In this document: piece by piece, positions 49,611 to 58,235 of the stretch
How positions within the stretch are numbered: position 1 is the first letter of the stretch
Layout of the letters: every line of letters begins with the position of its first letter
Source of the DNA: Luteitalea sp.
GTDB lineage: Bacteria; Acidobacteriota; Vicinamibacteria; Vicinamibacterales; Vicinamibacteraceae
Assembly: GCA_009377495.1 (NCBI GenBank)
Contig: WHTZ01000012.1
Span: 52,270 to 116,269 of the forward strand
Reading direction: 5' to 3'
Length of the DNA: 64,000 nt
Program-made: the position numbers and the translations under genes
The notes under the pieces: generated by a model
The model's database searches: none
Seen by the model: the letters and a program-made list of their open reading frames with translations, nothing else
What the model was told of the DNA's origin: nothing

Positions 49611-51158
49611 CTAGTGCTGCTTATTCAGAAACGCCAACAGCTCCTCGGCACTTGGCTTCATGTCGGGGTCCTGTAAGGCACGATCAAGTTGCGGTTTGGC
49701 TCGTGCCAAATCGGGCACTTTCACGTAGCACCATGCGGCATTGTACGCGGCCGTGCCCTGTGTCTGCTGGCTCTCTTCGATAGACTTCTGCTGAGCGGCG
49801 ATCTGGCGTGCCTTGATGTTGGGCGCCATCTCGGCCCTCTCGATCCGCGTAAGCGTGCTCTTCAGCTCTCGCTCCGCGCCCTCGGCACAGCTACGCGCTC
49901 GCACGAACGTGTCCCCACCGTCCGGCCAGCGTTCCAGGCCGACGTACGTCAGGCCCAGGAACCAGGCGGCCTCGCAGTTTCTGGCGTCTAGCCTGAGCGC
50001 GACGTCCAGGCTTTGGCGCGCCTCCTCCAGCTCCTTCCGGTCGTACGCGATGATGCCATCGAGCGTGAATACGTCAGTGTGATACCAGCGCTTCTTGGCG
50101 TCCTCGATGTCGACCCGCGCGGCGTCGAGCTGCTGCTGGTGATACTTGTTCCAGGCGCGCCAATAGTACGCCTCGCCGATGTGGAACGTGCCCAAGTCGA
50201 CGAGCTCGGTCGCCGTCGCAATCGCCTCCGCGTGCCGCTTCAAGTAGCTCTGCACCATGGCCTTGCCGAGCAGCGCGTCACGGTGCTCCGGCATCAGCGT
50301 CAGCGTGTGCTCATAGCTTTGGAGTGCCAACTCGAACTGTGACGTCGCGAGGTACACGGCAGCCAGTTGGACGGCCAGTGCTGGCGATTCCGGAATCCCC
50401 TCGTGCGCGTTGCGCAGCGGCTCAATCGCGCGCCATACCACGTCAGAATGCTGCGAGCCAAGCTCATAGAGCCCGAGAAAGTAGTTGGCCTCGACGAAGC
50501 GGGGCTCTTGGTCGAACGTCCGCTCGAGCTGCTGCTGATAGTCACGCCCGCACGCCCCGACTCGATACAACAACAGCGCGTCGTCCGGGTGCGCGCTGAG
50601 CACACTGGTCGGGTCGAAGTTCTTCGCGTCAAGGATGTGGGAACGGTACTCACAGGCAAGCGCCACGCGCATGTAGGCGGCCACCCGACTTGTCGGCGAT
50701 AGGCTCGACAGTGCCGCGTACCATTCCCGCGCGCGCTCAGATGCCTCGCGTGTTTGCTCGCCAAACTGCTGAGCAGATTCCGGGCCGAACCGGTCACGAT
50801 TCCAAGGCAAGCCATCCGCTACGTCGATGAGCAGCCTGGCGTCCTCACCTTTCAAGGCACCAATCGGAAGGTGGGTCGCTCGCTCGATCCATGGCGTGGC
50901 GGGCAGTCCAAGCTCCTTTTCCCGAGCCGCGAGGAGCAGAGCCGTGTCGTACGCGCGCGGGAGCAACTGCTCGCGCTGGAAGTCAGCGGCCAGCAAGGTC
51001 TCATAGGTCGCAAACGCGTCCTTCAAGCAGCGGTAACATCCGGCCGCAGCCAGCATGTCAGCCTCCGCGAGACGCGTCCGGTACTCGCGTGCGCGAGCGC
51101 GTGCGGCACACCCCCCGGACAAGAGCGCCAACGCCACCACGGCTGCAAGACATCTCAC
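49611..51158 (-). CDS. TPR-repeat lipoprotein
   Basis: A 515-residue protein with a lipoprotein signal (MRCLAAVVALALLSGGC, lipobox LSGGC). The rest is helical with several TPR-like units, the clearest being ALAVQLAAVYLATSQFELALQSYEHTLTLMPEHRDALLG and FTLDGIIAYDRKELEEARQSLDVALRLDARNCEAAWFLGLTY. It is likely a membrane-attached scaffold. It lies 49 bp downstream of the BlaR-like gene with a possible terminator between. Confidence 0.82.
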   Translation of the reverse strand: MRCLAAVVALALLSGGCAARARAREYRTRLAEADMLAAAGCYRCLKDAFATYETLLAADFQREQLLPRAYDTALLLAAREKELGLPATPWIERATHLPIGALKGEDARLLIDVADGLPWNRDRFGPESAQQFGEQTREASERAREWYAALSSLSPTSRVAAYMRVALACEYRSHILDAKNFDPTSVLSAHPDDALLLYRVGACGRDYQQQLERTFDQEPRFVEANYFLGLYELGSQHSDVVWRAIEPLRNAHEGIPESPALAVQLAAVYLATSQFELALQSYEHTLTLMPEHRDALLGKAMVQSYLKRHAEAIATATELVDLGTFHIGEAYYWRAWNKYHQQQLDAARVDIEDAKKRWYHTDVFTLDGIIAYDRKELEEARQSLDVALRLDARNCEAAWFLGLTYVGLERWPDGGDTFVRARSCAEGAERELKSTLTRIERAEMAPNIKARQIAAQQKSIEESQQTQGTAAYNAAWCYVKVPDLARAKPQLDRALQDPDMKPSAEELLAFLNKQH

Positions 51159-51174
51159 CTAGACCGCTCCCTCG

Positions 51175-51205
51175 AAAAACGGGGGCTGTCCGGGGCTGTC
51201 CCCGT
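51175..51205 (-). terminator. Intrinsic terminator after the BlaR-TonB gene
   Basis: Read on the minus strand, ACGGGG, a 14-15-nt loop made of two ACAGCC units, then CCCCGT followed by TTTTT. It starts 2 bp after the stop of the BlaR-like gene. The stem is only 6 bp but GC-rich and has a proper U-run. Confidence 0.55.
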
Positions 51206-51207
51206 CT

Positions 51208-53316
51208 TCACTTGAGCGTGAAATTCACCGTGACCGTCACGATGGCCGGCACGGCAACGTTGTTGAGCACGGTCGGCGTGAACTCCCACTGCTTTACGGC
51301 GTCGAGCGCGGCTTCGTCGAGTGACGGAATTGACTTGAGGACCCGTGCATCCGTCACCTTGCCGTTCGTCCCGACCGTCACGTCGATGATGACGACGCCC
51401 TGGACGCGGGCGGCTTGCGCCTCCGGCGGGTAGATAGGGTCGACGTTGTGAATTCTCTTCGGCGCCTCGATGTCGCCGCCGACTCGTACTGGTTCTGCGG
51501 AATCGATCTTTCCTGCAACGCCGCCGGGCACGCCTGCGACAACGCCGCCTTCGGCACCGCCGACAACACCGCCCGGTACCCCGCCAGGCACACCACCTTC
51601 TACACCGCTCGCCGGCCGGGACGGCAGGACGAAGTTAACCGTAGTCGTCAACATCGCAGGGGTAGCTCGCGGCTCGTATCTCCATTGCCGCACTGCGTCG
51701 AGGGCTGCCTGGTCCAGCAACGGGATCGACTTGAGAATACGCGCATCTGTCACGACGCCGTCCGCACCGAGTGCCAGCTCCACAATCACGATTCCCCCAA
51801 CGCGAGCGGCAAGCGCTTCCTGCGGGTACTCGGGCGCAACGTAATGCACGCGCTTGGGCATCTGAGCGTCACGCTCGGCTCCAGCAACGGAGGCCTTATC
51901 ACGAACCCCGACCATCTTGCCGCTGTCCTCCCAGTAATCCACCTCGTCGGCGCTGAGGCGCTGGCCGTCCCGTTGCACGATCTCGACGTTGCCGGTCGCG
52001 CGCAGCTTCCCAGCAACTCGGGAAGCGCCGTTGCCCACGAACACGTCGATGAAGGTGGCCATCGGGTGTTCGGGAGGCGTGTACTTCCACTGCAGAACGG
52101 CCGCGCGCACGGCACCGCCAATCTCCTGCGTCAATTCATCGGTCGTCATGCCCGCGTCAGTCGTCGGGTCAGCCATCCCGACCTTTGCTGACATCATCTC
52201 AGCATCAATGACGTTCCCCGTGTCGTCCACGGTGATGTTCAACCTGACCACTCCCGTAATCTCGTCCGCCTTGATGTGCGGTGGGTACTGCGGTTCCACG
52301 CGCAGGACCTGTCTGAGCGCAGGGCCAGGCGCGGCCGTCCCCTGTACGGCCTTCGCCGTCGTTGGTTGCTCGTGCAGTGGGAACGCCGCCACGGTGTAAC
52401 GTCCCGCCACGACGAGTCCCAACGCCATGACCGTAAATGACGCGATCACGCGTGGTCGTGACATGTCTCCCTCCGTCGACAACTGCGTCAACCGTTGAAA
52501 CAGGTCCCGCCGGCGCGCAAAGCCGGGTACGGGGGCGAACGACGTGCGGTCCGCGCACGCGAGTAGTGCCTCCATGTACGGCCGTCGCTCGCCAAGCACG
52601 TGCACCGCGTCTGCATCGACGACCTGTTCACGCGCAAGCTGCATCTGTGCCAGTAACCACCAGATCGCCGGATGGAACCAGAGTCCGGCGCGAACGACCT
52701 CTTCGGCGACGACCCAGACCCAATCCCGCCGAATCACATGGAGCAGCTCGTGCGCCACGACGGCGCGCTGTACGTCGACTGACATGGCGCGGAGCATCGC
52801 TGGCAGGAGCACCACCGGGCGCCGCACGCCAAACGTCACCGGCTGCGGCAGGTCAGCCACCCAGCGGATGTCCGCGGATGCGCCCAGCAGCTCGCCGACC
52901 TCCCTGACAGCGGGCGCGAGCTGAGCCGGCTCGCCAACTCGCCGCAAGACTCGCAGCCGGAACAACCCGAGCACCAGTCGCAGCACCCAAATTCCGGCAC
53001 CAGCCAACCACAGCGAGACGACGATTCGCGTCCAGCCAATGGCCAGCGACCATCCCGCCTCGCCTCCCCCCACGGTTCGGGCAAGCGTCGTCTCGGCGAC
53101 CCCCACCGCCGCTTCCGCGGGAACGACCCGGAGCTCGACCCACGGCTGCATCAGCGGCAGCGCGACACACGCAACGAGAAGGGCGCGCCAGTACGCCAGC
53201 CGAGCCGCGGGCAACCGCATTCGCACGAGCCCCACCAAGGCTGTCCCGGCCACCGTGAGCGCAGCCACTTGCACGCAGTACGCCACCACGTTGTCGAGCG
53301 ATAAGGGCAGCATCAT
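51208..53316 (-). CDS. BlaR1-like M56 metalloprotease fused to three TonB-like domains
   Basis: A 702-residue membrane protein. The N-terminal half has several helices and the M56 protease motif HELLHVIRRDW with LWFHPAIWWL downstream. Then come three TonB C-terminal-like repeats: VEPQYPPHIKADEITGVVRLNITVD; APEYPQEALAARVGGIVIVELALG...WRYEPR; DPIYPPEAQAARVQGVVIIDVTVG...WEFTP. A Gly/Val-rich linker separates repeats two and three. The gene overlaps the BlaI-type repressor gene by 4 bp. By analogy with BlaR1 it may sense an extracellular ligand and cleave the repressor. Confidence 0.87.
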   Translation of the reverse strand: MMLPLSLDNVVAYCVQVAALTVAGTALVGLVRMRLPAARLAYWRALLVACVALPLMQPWVELRVVPAEAAVGVAETTLARTVGGGEAGWSLAIGWTRIVVSLWLAGAGIWVLRLVLGLFRLRVLRRVGEPAQLAPAVREVGELLGASADIRWVADLPQPVTFGVRRPVVLLPAMLRAMSVDVQRAVVAHELLHVIRRDWVWVVAEEVVRAGLWFHPAIWWLLAQMQLAREQVVDADAVHVLGERRPYMEALLACADRTSFAPVPGFARRRDLFQRLTQLSTEGDMSRPRVIASFTVMALGLVVAGRYTVAAFPLHEQPTTAKAVQGTAAPGPALRQVLRVEPQYPPHIKADEITGVVRLNITVDDTGNVIDAEMMSAKVGMADPTTDAGMTTDELTQEIGGAVRAAVLQWKYTPPEHPMATFIDVFVGNGASRVAGKLRATGNVEIVQRDGQRLSADEVDYWEDSGKMVGVRDKASVAGAERDAQMPKRVHYVAPEYPQEALAARVGGIVIVELALGADGVVTDARILKSIPLLDQAALDAVRQWRYEPRATPAMLTTTVNFVLPSRPASGVEGGVPGGVPGGVVGGAEGGVVAGVPGGVAGKIDSAEPVRVGGDIEAPKRIHNVDPIYPPEAQAARVQGVVIIDVTVGTNGKVTDARVLKSIPSLDEAALDAVKQWEFTPTVLNNVAVPAIVTVTVNFTLK

Positions 53317-53687
53317 TCGCTCTCCTTGATGATTCGGATCAGCTCATCCCGCTCCTCGTCGGTGAGCCGAGCATCCTTGGCAAGGTGCAACAGCAGCGGC
53401 TCGGCCGCGCCGTCGAAGACGCGATTGACGAACTCCCGCACCATGCCGCCCACCACCAGATGCCGCGGCTTGGCGGGCCGATACACGTGGGCGCGATCCC
53501 CCTTGCTCTTCTTCACGTAGCCCTTCGACTCGAGGATGCGCATCATCGTGAGCACGGTCGTGTAGGCAATCGGGCGTCGCTCGCGTAACGCGTCGTGGAC
53601 ATCACGCACGGTTGAGGTGCCCAGGCGCCAGACCACCTTCATGATGGCCAGCTCCTGGGGGGTCAGGGTCGGATGCGGCTTGCGCAT
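53313..53687 (-). CDS. BlaI/MecI/CopY family transcriptional repressor
   Basis: A 124-residue winged-helix repressor. LTPQELAIMKVVWRLGTSTVRDVHDALRERRPIAYTTVLTMMRILESKGYVKK is the DNA-binding domain and is typical of BlaI. The C-terminal dimerisation helices follow (VNRVFDGAAEPLLLHLAKDARLTDEERDELIRII). It is co-transcribed with the M56-TonB gene, whose protease it is probably a target of. An operator-like palindrome lies 7 bp upstream. Confidence 0.93.
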   Translation of the reverse strand: MRKPHPTLTPQELAIMKVVWRLGTSTVRDVHDALRERRPIAYTTVLTMMRILESKGYVKKSKGDRAHVYRPAKPRHLVVGGMVREFVNRVFDGAAEPLLLHLAKDARLTDEERDELIRIIKESE

Positions 53688-53693
53688 GTTGAA

Positions 53694-53718
53694 CTACTAA
53701 ATTCTTAGTAATTAGTAG
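53694..53718. promoter_or_regulatory. BlaI-type operator
   Basis: CTACTAA and TTAGTAG are inverted half-sites separated by 11 bp, with an additional TTAGTAAT inside. TACTA/TAGTA half-sites are the known recognition pattern of BlaI/MecI repressors. It lies just upstream of the repressor ATG (53687) in an AT-rich island. Confidence 0.75.
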
Positions 53719-53838
53719 ACACCGGTGTCAAGGGGAAAGTTCCCACGCCGCGGCGTCGTTGACCGTCCGCTCTCGCGAAGGCGCAGCCGACGAACGCGCA
53801 TGCCGAGCATCTCGAAGAAGTCCCCGCACCTTGCGCTG

Positions 53839-53856
53839 GTAGCTTCTAGAAGCTAC
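53839..53856. promoter_or_regulatory. 18-bp palindrome, probable autoregulatory operator of the toxin-antitoxin pair
   Basis: GTAGCTTCTAGAAGCTAC is a perfect palindrome ending 9 bp before the antitoxin ATG (53866). Antitoxins of the Phd/VapB type normally bind such sites to repress their own operon. Confidence 0.7.
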
Positions 53857-53865
53857 TATGGGGAC

Positions 53866-54156
53866 ATGCGGGCGGTAGGCCTGAAGGTCCTCAAGAACAA
53901 GCTGAGCGAATATGTCCGTCTCGCCGCCAGCGGTGAAACCGTACTCGTAACCGACCGAGATCGCGTCGTTGCGGAGCTGTCGCCTCCGTCAGGAGGTCGC
54001 AGCCTGGACGTTTCTGATGCGTTCCTGGCCGACGCCGTGCGCCAGGGTTGGCTGACTCCCGCAGTCCATCCCCAGCCGGGCCCTCCGCCGCGCCGGCCCG
54101 TCATGTCGTTTCGTGAGGTTATGAACGGGCTGGATGAGGACCGGGCCGACCGATGA
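53866..54156 (+). CDS. Phd/VapB-type antitoxin
   Basis: A 96-residue antitoxin. MRAVGLKVLKNKLSEYVRLAASGETVLVTDRDRVVAELSPP is the Phd/YefM-like DNA-binding N-terminus. The C-terminal half is Pro-rich and probably disordered, the part that wraps the toxin. ATG 53866 is chosen because the family starts there; the open frame extends back to 53725 but would run through the palindrome. The gene overlaps the toxin gene by 4 bp. Confidence 0.87.
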   Translation: MRAVGLKVLKNKLSEYVRLAASGETVLVTDRDRVVAELSPPSGGRSLDVSDAFLADAVRQGWLTPAVHPQPGPPPRRPVMSFREVMNGLDEDRADR

Positions 54157-54539
54157 TCTATCTGGACACGAGCGTGGCTTTGGCCCACATCCTTGCCGAG
54201 GAGCAGTTTCCATCCCCAGAGCTGTGGGAGCACCCTCTTCTGTCGAGCCGTCTTCTGGAGTACGAGGTATGGGTCCGGCTCAATCGCGCTGGTCTCGCAA
54301 CGACGCACGGTGACGAAGCACGAGCGCTCCTGAATCGGGTCGCCCTACTGGAGATGGTTCGACCTATCCTCGTGCGCGCTCTCGAACCGTTCCCGCGGCC
54401 CGTCCGCACGCTGGATGCGCTTCACCTCGCATCCATCGCATTTCTCCATTCGCTCGGCCAGCGGGTGCCTCTCGCCACCTACGACGGTCGGATGCGAACT
54501 GCGGCCGGAGCCATGGACATCCCGCTCCACCGGTTGTAA
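54153..54539 (+). CDS. VapC-type PIN domain ribonuclease toxin
   Basis: A 128-residue PIN domain. The acidic active-site residues are D5 (MIYLDTS), E38 (LLEYEVW), D88 (TLDALHLA) and D111 (LATYDGRM), as in VapC toxins that cut tRNA or rRNA. Overlap with the antitoxin stop ensures coupled synthesis. It is followed by about 97 bp without recognisable features before moaA. Confidence 0.9.
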   Translation: MIYLDTSVALAHILAEEQFPSPELWEHPLLSSRLLEYEVWVRLNRAGLATTHGDEARALLNRVALLEMVRPILVRALEPFPRPVRTLDALHLASIAFLHSLGQRVPLATYDGRMRTAAGAMDIPLHRL

Positions 54540-54636
54540 AACGTGCCACCACTCACACCAGCTCGAGGCTCCACCGGCCGCACTGTTCAGGCGGTCACTC
54601 TACTCTCGAGGCCCACTCGCCTGCATAATAGAAGAG

Positions 54637-55653
54637 ATGTTGCGTGACACCTTCGGCCGGCCCCTCGGCAGCCTGCGTATCTCCGTCACCGATCGCTGCA
54701 ACCTGCGATGTCTTTATTGCATGCCGGAAGCGGAGTACGTCTGGCTGCCGCGCGAACACCTCCTCTCGTTCGAGGAGATCGCGCGGCTCACGTCGGTGTT
54801 TGGCGGGCTAGGTGTGACGCGCGTTCGGCTAACGGGGGGCGAGCCGTTGCTGCGTCGGCACCTGCCGGACCTCGTGGAGCAACTGGCGCGCTGTCCCACC
54901 GTACAGGATCTCGCGCTCACCACCAATGCCGTGCTGCTTGCACCTGAAGCGCCGGCACTAAAGGCGGCTGGGCTGCACCGGGTGACGGTCAGCCTGGACA
55001 CGCTGCGACCGGAGCGATTTCGCGCAGTGGCGCGCCTCGATCGCCATCAGGACGTGCTCGATGGCATTGCTGCCGCACGCGCCCAATTTGGCGCGCTCAA
55101 GATCGACACCGTCGTCATGCGCGGCATCAACGACGATGAGCTCGTGGATCTGCTCGAGTTCGGACGGGAGATGAACGCGGAGGTCCGGTTCATCGAGTAC
55201 ATGGACGTCGGTGGCGCCACGCGCTGGCAGCCGGAGATGGTCGTCAGCCGTGCCGAGATCCTCGATCGGCTCACACAGCGCTACGGCTCCCTCGCGGGCA
55301 TCGACGAGGTGTCGTCGGCTCCCGCGCAACGATTTCGGCTCGAGGACGGTCTTGCGTTCGGCATCATTGCCTCCACGACGGCGCCGTTCTGCGCGACGTG
55401 CGACCGGGCTCGTCTCACTGCCGACGGCGTACTGCTACTCTGCCTGTACGCCACTGATGGCACCGACCTGCGCGGGCCGCTTCGACGAGGCGCCAGCGAC
55501 GCGGAGCTCAGCGAGATCATCCATTCGGCGTGGCATCAACGTACCGACCGCGGCGCCGAACAACGCCTGGCTCTCGCTGATCGCGGCACGCTCGTGCCCG
55601 TCGACCAGTTGCGTCGCGAGCCGCATCTCGAGATGCACACGCGCGGTGGGTAA
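54637..55653 (+). CDS. moaA: GTP 3',8-cyclase MoaA
   Basis: A 338-residue radical SAM enzyme, first step of molybdenum cofactor synthesis. The SAM cluster motif CNLRCLYC is at residues 22-29, TGGEP binds SAM, and the second cluster is in FCATCDRARLTADGVLLLCL. The C-terminus ends in Gly-Gly, essential in MoaA. Start ATG 54637 follows AGAAGAG. The frame also extends upstream into the toxin gene but that part lacks homology. No other moa gene is nearby. Confidence 0.95.
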   Translation: MLRDTFGRPLGSLRISVTDRCNLRCLYCMPEAEYVWLPREHLLSFEEIARLTSVFGGLGVTRVRLTGGEPLLRRHLPDLVEQLARCPTVQDLALTTNAVLLAPEAPALKAAGLHRVTVSLDTLRPERFRAVARLDRHQDVLDGIAAARAQFGALKIDTVVMRGINDDELVDLLEFGREMNAEVRFIEYMDVGGATRWQPEMVVSRAEILDRLTQRYGSLAGIDEVSSAPAQRFRLEDGLAFGIIASTTAPFCATCDRARLTADGVLLLCLYATDGTDLRGPLRRGASDAELSEIIHSAWHQRTDRGAEQRLALADRGTLVPVDQLRREPHLEMHTRGG

Positions 55654-55713
55654 AAAGGAACCGGATACCTTTTCGGGACGGACAAGGTACCTGGTTGTAC
55701 CCGGTTCCTTTTT
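55652..55713. terminator. Bidirectional terminator between moaA and the xylanase gene
   Basis: AAAAAGGAACCGG (55652-55664) pairs perfectly with CCGGTTCCTTTTT (55701-55713). Inside, ACCTT and AAGGT can pair too. Both strands end in a T-run, matching the convergent arrangement. The right arm contains the xylanase stop codon. Confidence 0.8.
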
Positions 55714-56843
55714 CAGCTCCCCTTTAGCACGTCGACGACCGCATTGAATGCTGGCTTGGGTTGCCCCTGGCGATCGAAGAGCAGCGGATAGTTCACTCGG
55801 CCACGCAGCGGAAAGTTGTTGAGCCATGACTGGCCGTCGGTGACGCCCCAGAACGTGACTCGCGATAGCTTGTCCCGGTGCCGCATCACGAGCGTGAAGA
55901 TGTCGGCATAACGACGCGCGAGCTGCTCCTGCTGTGCCTTCGGCAAGCCGTTCGGGTAGAGGTTCGTCTCGGCGAGGAACTCCGCCTGCTTTGGAAGATC
56001 CGCGCCGCGCATCTCCGGATCCCGGGGCAAAACGTCGATGTCCAGCTCGGTGATCATCACCTGTACCCGGCTACCCGCAAGCGCGGTTATCGTAGCCTCT
56101 ATCTCCCCGATCGAGGGGCTGTCCAGCATGTAGTGGGCCTGCTCTCCCACACCGTCGATACGCAGGCCGCGCTGCCGGAGCTGCTTCACAATCCGGAGTG
56201 CCGCGGCGCGCTTCTCTGGCTTCCACAGGTTGTAGTCGTTGTAATAGAGCTTCGCCTCCGGGTCGGCTGCGTGCGCGTACTCGAATGCCTTTGCGATGTA
56301 CTCCTCTCCAACCGTCTCCAGCCACGGTGTCTCACGAAACGTTCCATCATCGTTGAGCGCCTCGTTGACGACGTCCCATCCATGGATGCGACCCCGGTAG
56401 CGCCCGACAACGGCCTCGATGTGCGTGCGCATCCGGGACAGCACGGTCTCTCGATCCGCCCGGCCTCCATCCTTCCCGACAAAGACCCAGTCCGGTGTTT
56501 GCGGGTGCCAGATGAGCGTGTGTCCAATCACGGTCAGCCCGTGGTCTTCGCCAAAGGCCACGTATCGATCTGCCGGCTCGAACACGTACTCGTCGGGTTG
56601 GGGATGGATTGGTCGCCACTTCAACAGGTTCTCGGGGGTGACGCTGTTGAAGTGGCGCGTGACGACCCGACGCGCAATCGCGTCCCGGCCATCAACCTGC
56701 CGCTCGCTGACGGCAGCCCCGATGAGCAGACCCTTGGGAACAACGTGCTTCAGTGCAGGCTCCTCTCCGCTGGCTGCCATGCCTGCCGTCGTCAGGGCGA
56801 GCCCGACGAGCCCCATCCTGACGTTTGGCCTAAGCGAGATCAT
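55713..56843 (-). CDS. Secreted endo-1,4-beta-xylanase, GH10 family
   Basis: A 376-residue GH10 enzyme cleaving internal beta-1,4-xylosidic bonds. Signal peptide MISLRPNVRMGLVGLALTTAGMAAS. Catalytic acid/base Glu in WDVVNEAL and nucleophile Glu in ITELDI; FNSVTPENLLKW and GHTLIWHPQTPDW are also diagnostic. ATG 56843 is preferred: GGAGGG lies 4-5 nt upstream, whereas the alternative GTG at 56864 lies within a palindrome. No other glycan genes are adjacent. Confidence 0.94.
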   Translation of the reverse strand: MISLRPNVRMGLVGLALTTAGMAASGEEPALKHVVPKGLLIGAAVSERQVDGRDAIARRVVTRHFNSVTPENLLKWRPIHPQPDEYVFEPADRYVAFGEDHGLTVIGHTLIWHPQTPDWVFVGKDGGRADRETVLSRMRTHIEAVVGRYRGRIHGWDVVNEALNDDGTFRETPWLETVGEEYIAKAFEYAHAADPEAKLYYNDYNLWKPEKRAAALRIVKQLRQRGLRIDGVGEQAHYMLDSPSIGEIEATITALAGSRVQVMITELDIDVLPRDPEMRGADLPKQAEFLAETNLYPNGLPKAQQEQLARRYADIFTLVMRHRDKLSRVTFWGVTDGQSWLNNFPLRGRVNYPLLFDRQGQPKPAFNAVVDVLKGS

Positions 56844-56855
56844 CGCACCCTCCAC

Positions 56856-56875
56856 GCTGTTCACTTCTGAACAGC
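56856..56875. promoter_or_regulatory. Inverted repeat upstream of the xylanase gene
   Basis: GCTGTTCA-CTTC-TGAACAGC is a perfect 8-bp inverted repeat ending 13 bp upstream of the preferred ATG (56843). It fits a repressor or activator half-site pair. Confidence 0.5.
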
Positions 56876-56981
56876 TTTTCGTACGCTCCTGAACGATCGG
56901 GCGATATTCGTCCTCGTAAGTCGTTGAATCAGCGTAGCAGAAGCGGCACGCGGTTTGCCCTTCCGTGGGGAGAGGTACGAC

Positions 56982-58232
56982 GTGGATCGCGCACTAGCAC
57001 CAGACGTCCGATGGCGTCTCCAATCACGACGGCTCGTGCCGGTGGTGCTGCCGCTCGTCTGCGTGATCGCCCTGCTCATCTGGCTCCCCGGTTGGATTCA
57101 GCCGTCGGTCAGCCGCGCGCGCATTCGCACGGCCGTTGTCACGACCGGTTCGATCGAGGCGGTCATCACGGCCTCGGGAACGGTCGTTCCCGAGGTGGAG
57201 CGTGTTCTTTCGAGCCCGCTCGATGCACATGTGCTGCGGATTCTCGAGCGCCCTGGCGCCACGCTGAAGCAAGGCGATCCCGTGGTTGCACTGGATGTGA
57301 GCGAGTCGACGCTGGCGCTCGAGACGCTGGAAACGGATCTCGAGATCAAAGAGAACACACAGGCGCAAACGGCGCTCGACCTCGAGAAGTCGCTCGCCGA
57401 GCTCGACGGGAGCATCGAGGTGAAACAGCTCGAGCTCGAGTTGGCACGGGCGAAGCACGCCGGTAACCTGCAGCTCTCCAAGGAAGCGCTCGTCTCGGAG
57501 GAGGCCCTACGCCAATCGGAGCTGGCGCTGAATCAGGCGCGGATCGAGCTCGCACAGCTCCGGGAGGAACGACGCCAGACACAACGCTCCACCGACCTCC
57601 AGATGGGCGGCCTCGCGCTCGAGCGCACGTCGCTCAGAAGGGAAGCCGCCGAAGCCCGCCGTGTTCTGGAGCTTGCGACCACCAAGTCAGATCGAAATGG
57701 CGTGCTCACGTGGGTGCTCGCCGAGGAGGGTGTGCTCGTGCCACGCGGTGAGGTGATCGCGCGCATTGCGGATCTTTCGTCGTTCCGCGTCGATGCTACG
57801 GTCTCCGATGTTCATGCCAGTCGCATCCAGCGAGGCATGGCCGTCATCGTCTCACTGGACGATCGCGTGCGTCTCGAGGGTACCGTGTCGGAGGTGTACC
57901 CAACCGTGGAAAATGGCTCGCTCAGGTTCACGGTTACCTTGGAGGAGCGGTCGCACAGCCGCTTGCGTCCGAGCCTTCGCGTGGACGTGCTGGTCATCAC
58001 GGATCGGAAGCCGCGCGTGCTCAAGGTAAAGCGCGGGCCGTTTGCGGACGGCACCGGGGAACGGCAAGCGTTCGTCATCCGCGGCAACCGCGCTGTGAGA
58101 GCTGACATCACGCTCGGCGCCTCGAGCTTCGATGAGCTCGAGGTGACATCTGGACTGAACGAAGGTGACGAGGTCATCATCTCCGACATGCGTGATTACC
58201 TGCACGCAGCGGAGCTCAAAGTGAGGAACTGA
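56982..58232 (+). CDS. HlyD/RND-type periplasmic adaptor of an ABC exporter
   Basis: A 416-residue membrane fusion protein. One N-terminal helix (VVLPLVCVIALLIWLPGW) is followed by the barrel-sandwich segment (SIEAVITASGTVVPEVERVLSSP), a long coiled coil (residues about 110-225) and beta-barrel domains (RIQRGMAVIVSLDDRVRLEGTVSEVYP). It is the usual partner of MacB-type exporters. GTG 56982 is chosen because GGGGAGAGG lies 6 nt upstream; a TTG at 56955 has no such site. First gene of a six-gene run. Confidence 0.87.
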   Translation: MDRALAPDVRWRLQSRRLVPVVLPLVCVIALLIWLPGWIQPSVSRARIRTAVVTTGSIEAVITASGTVVPEVERVLSSPLDAHVLRILERPGATLKQGDPVVALDVSESTLALETLETDLEIKENTQAQTALDLEKSLAELDGSIEVKQLELELARAKHAGNLQLSKEALVSEEALRQSELALNQARIELAQLREERRQTQRSTDLQMGGLALERTSLRREAAEARRVLELATTKSDRNGVLTWVLAEEGVLVPRGEVIARIADLSSFRVDATVSDVHASRIQRGMAVIVSLDDRVRLEGTVSEVYPTVENGSLRFTVTLEERSHSRLRPSLRVDVLVITDRKPRVLKVKRGPFADGTGERQAFVIRGNRAVRADITLGASSFDELEVTSGLNEGDEVIISDMRDYLHAAELKVRN

Positions 58233-58235
58233 ACG

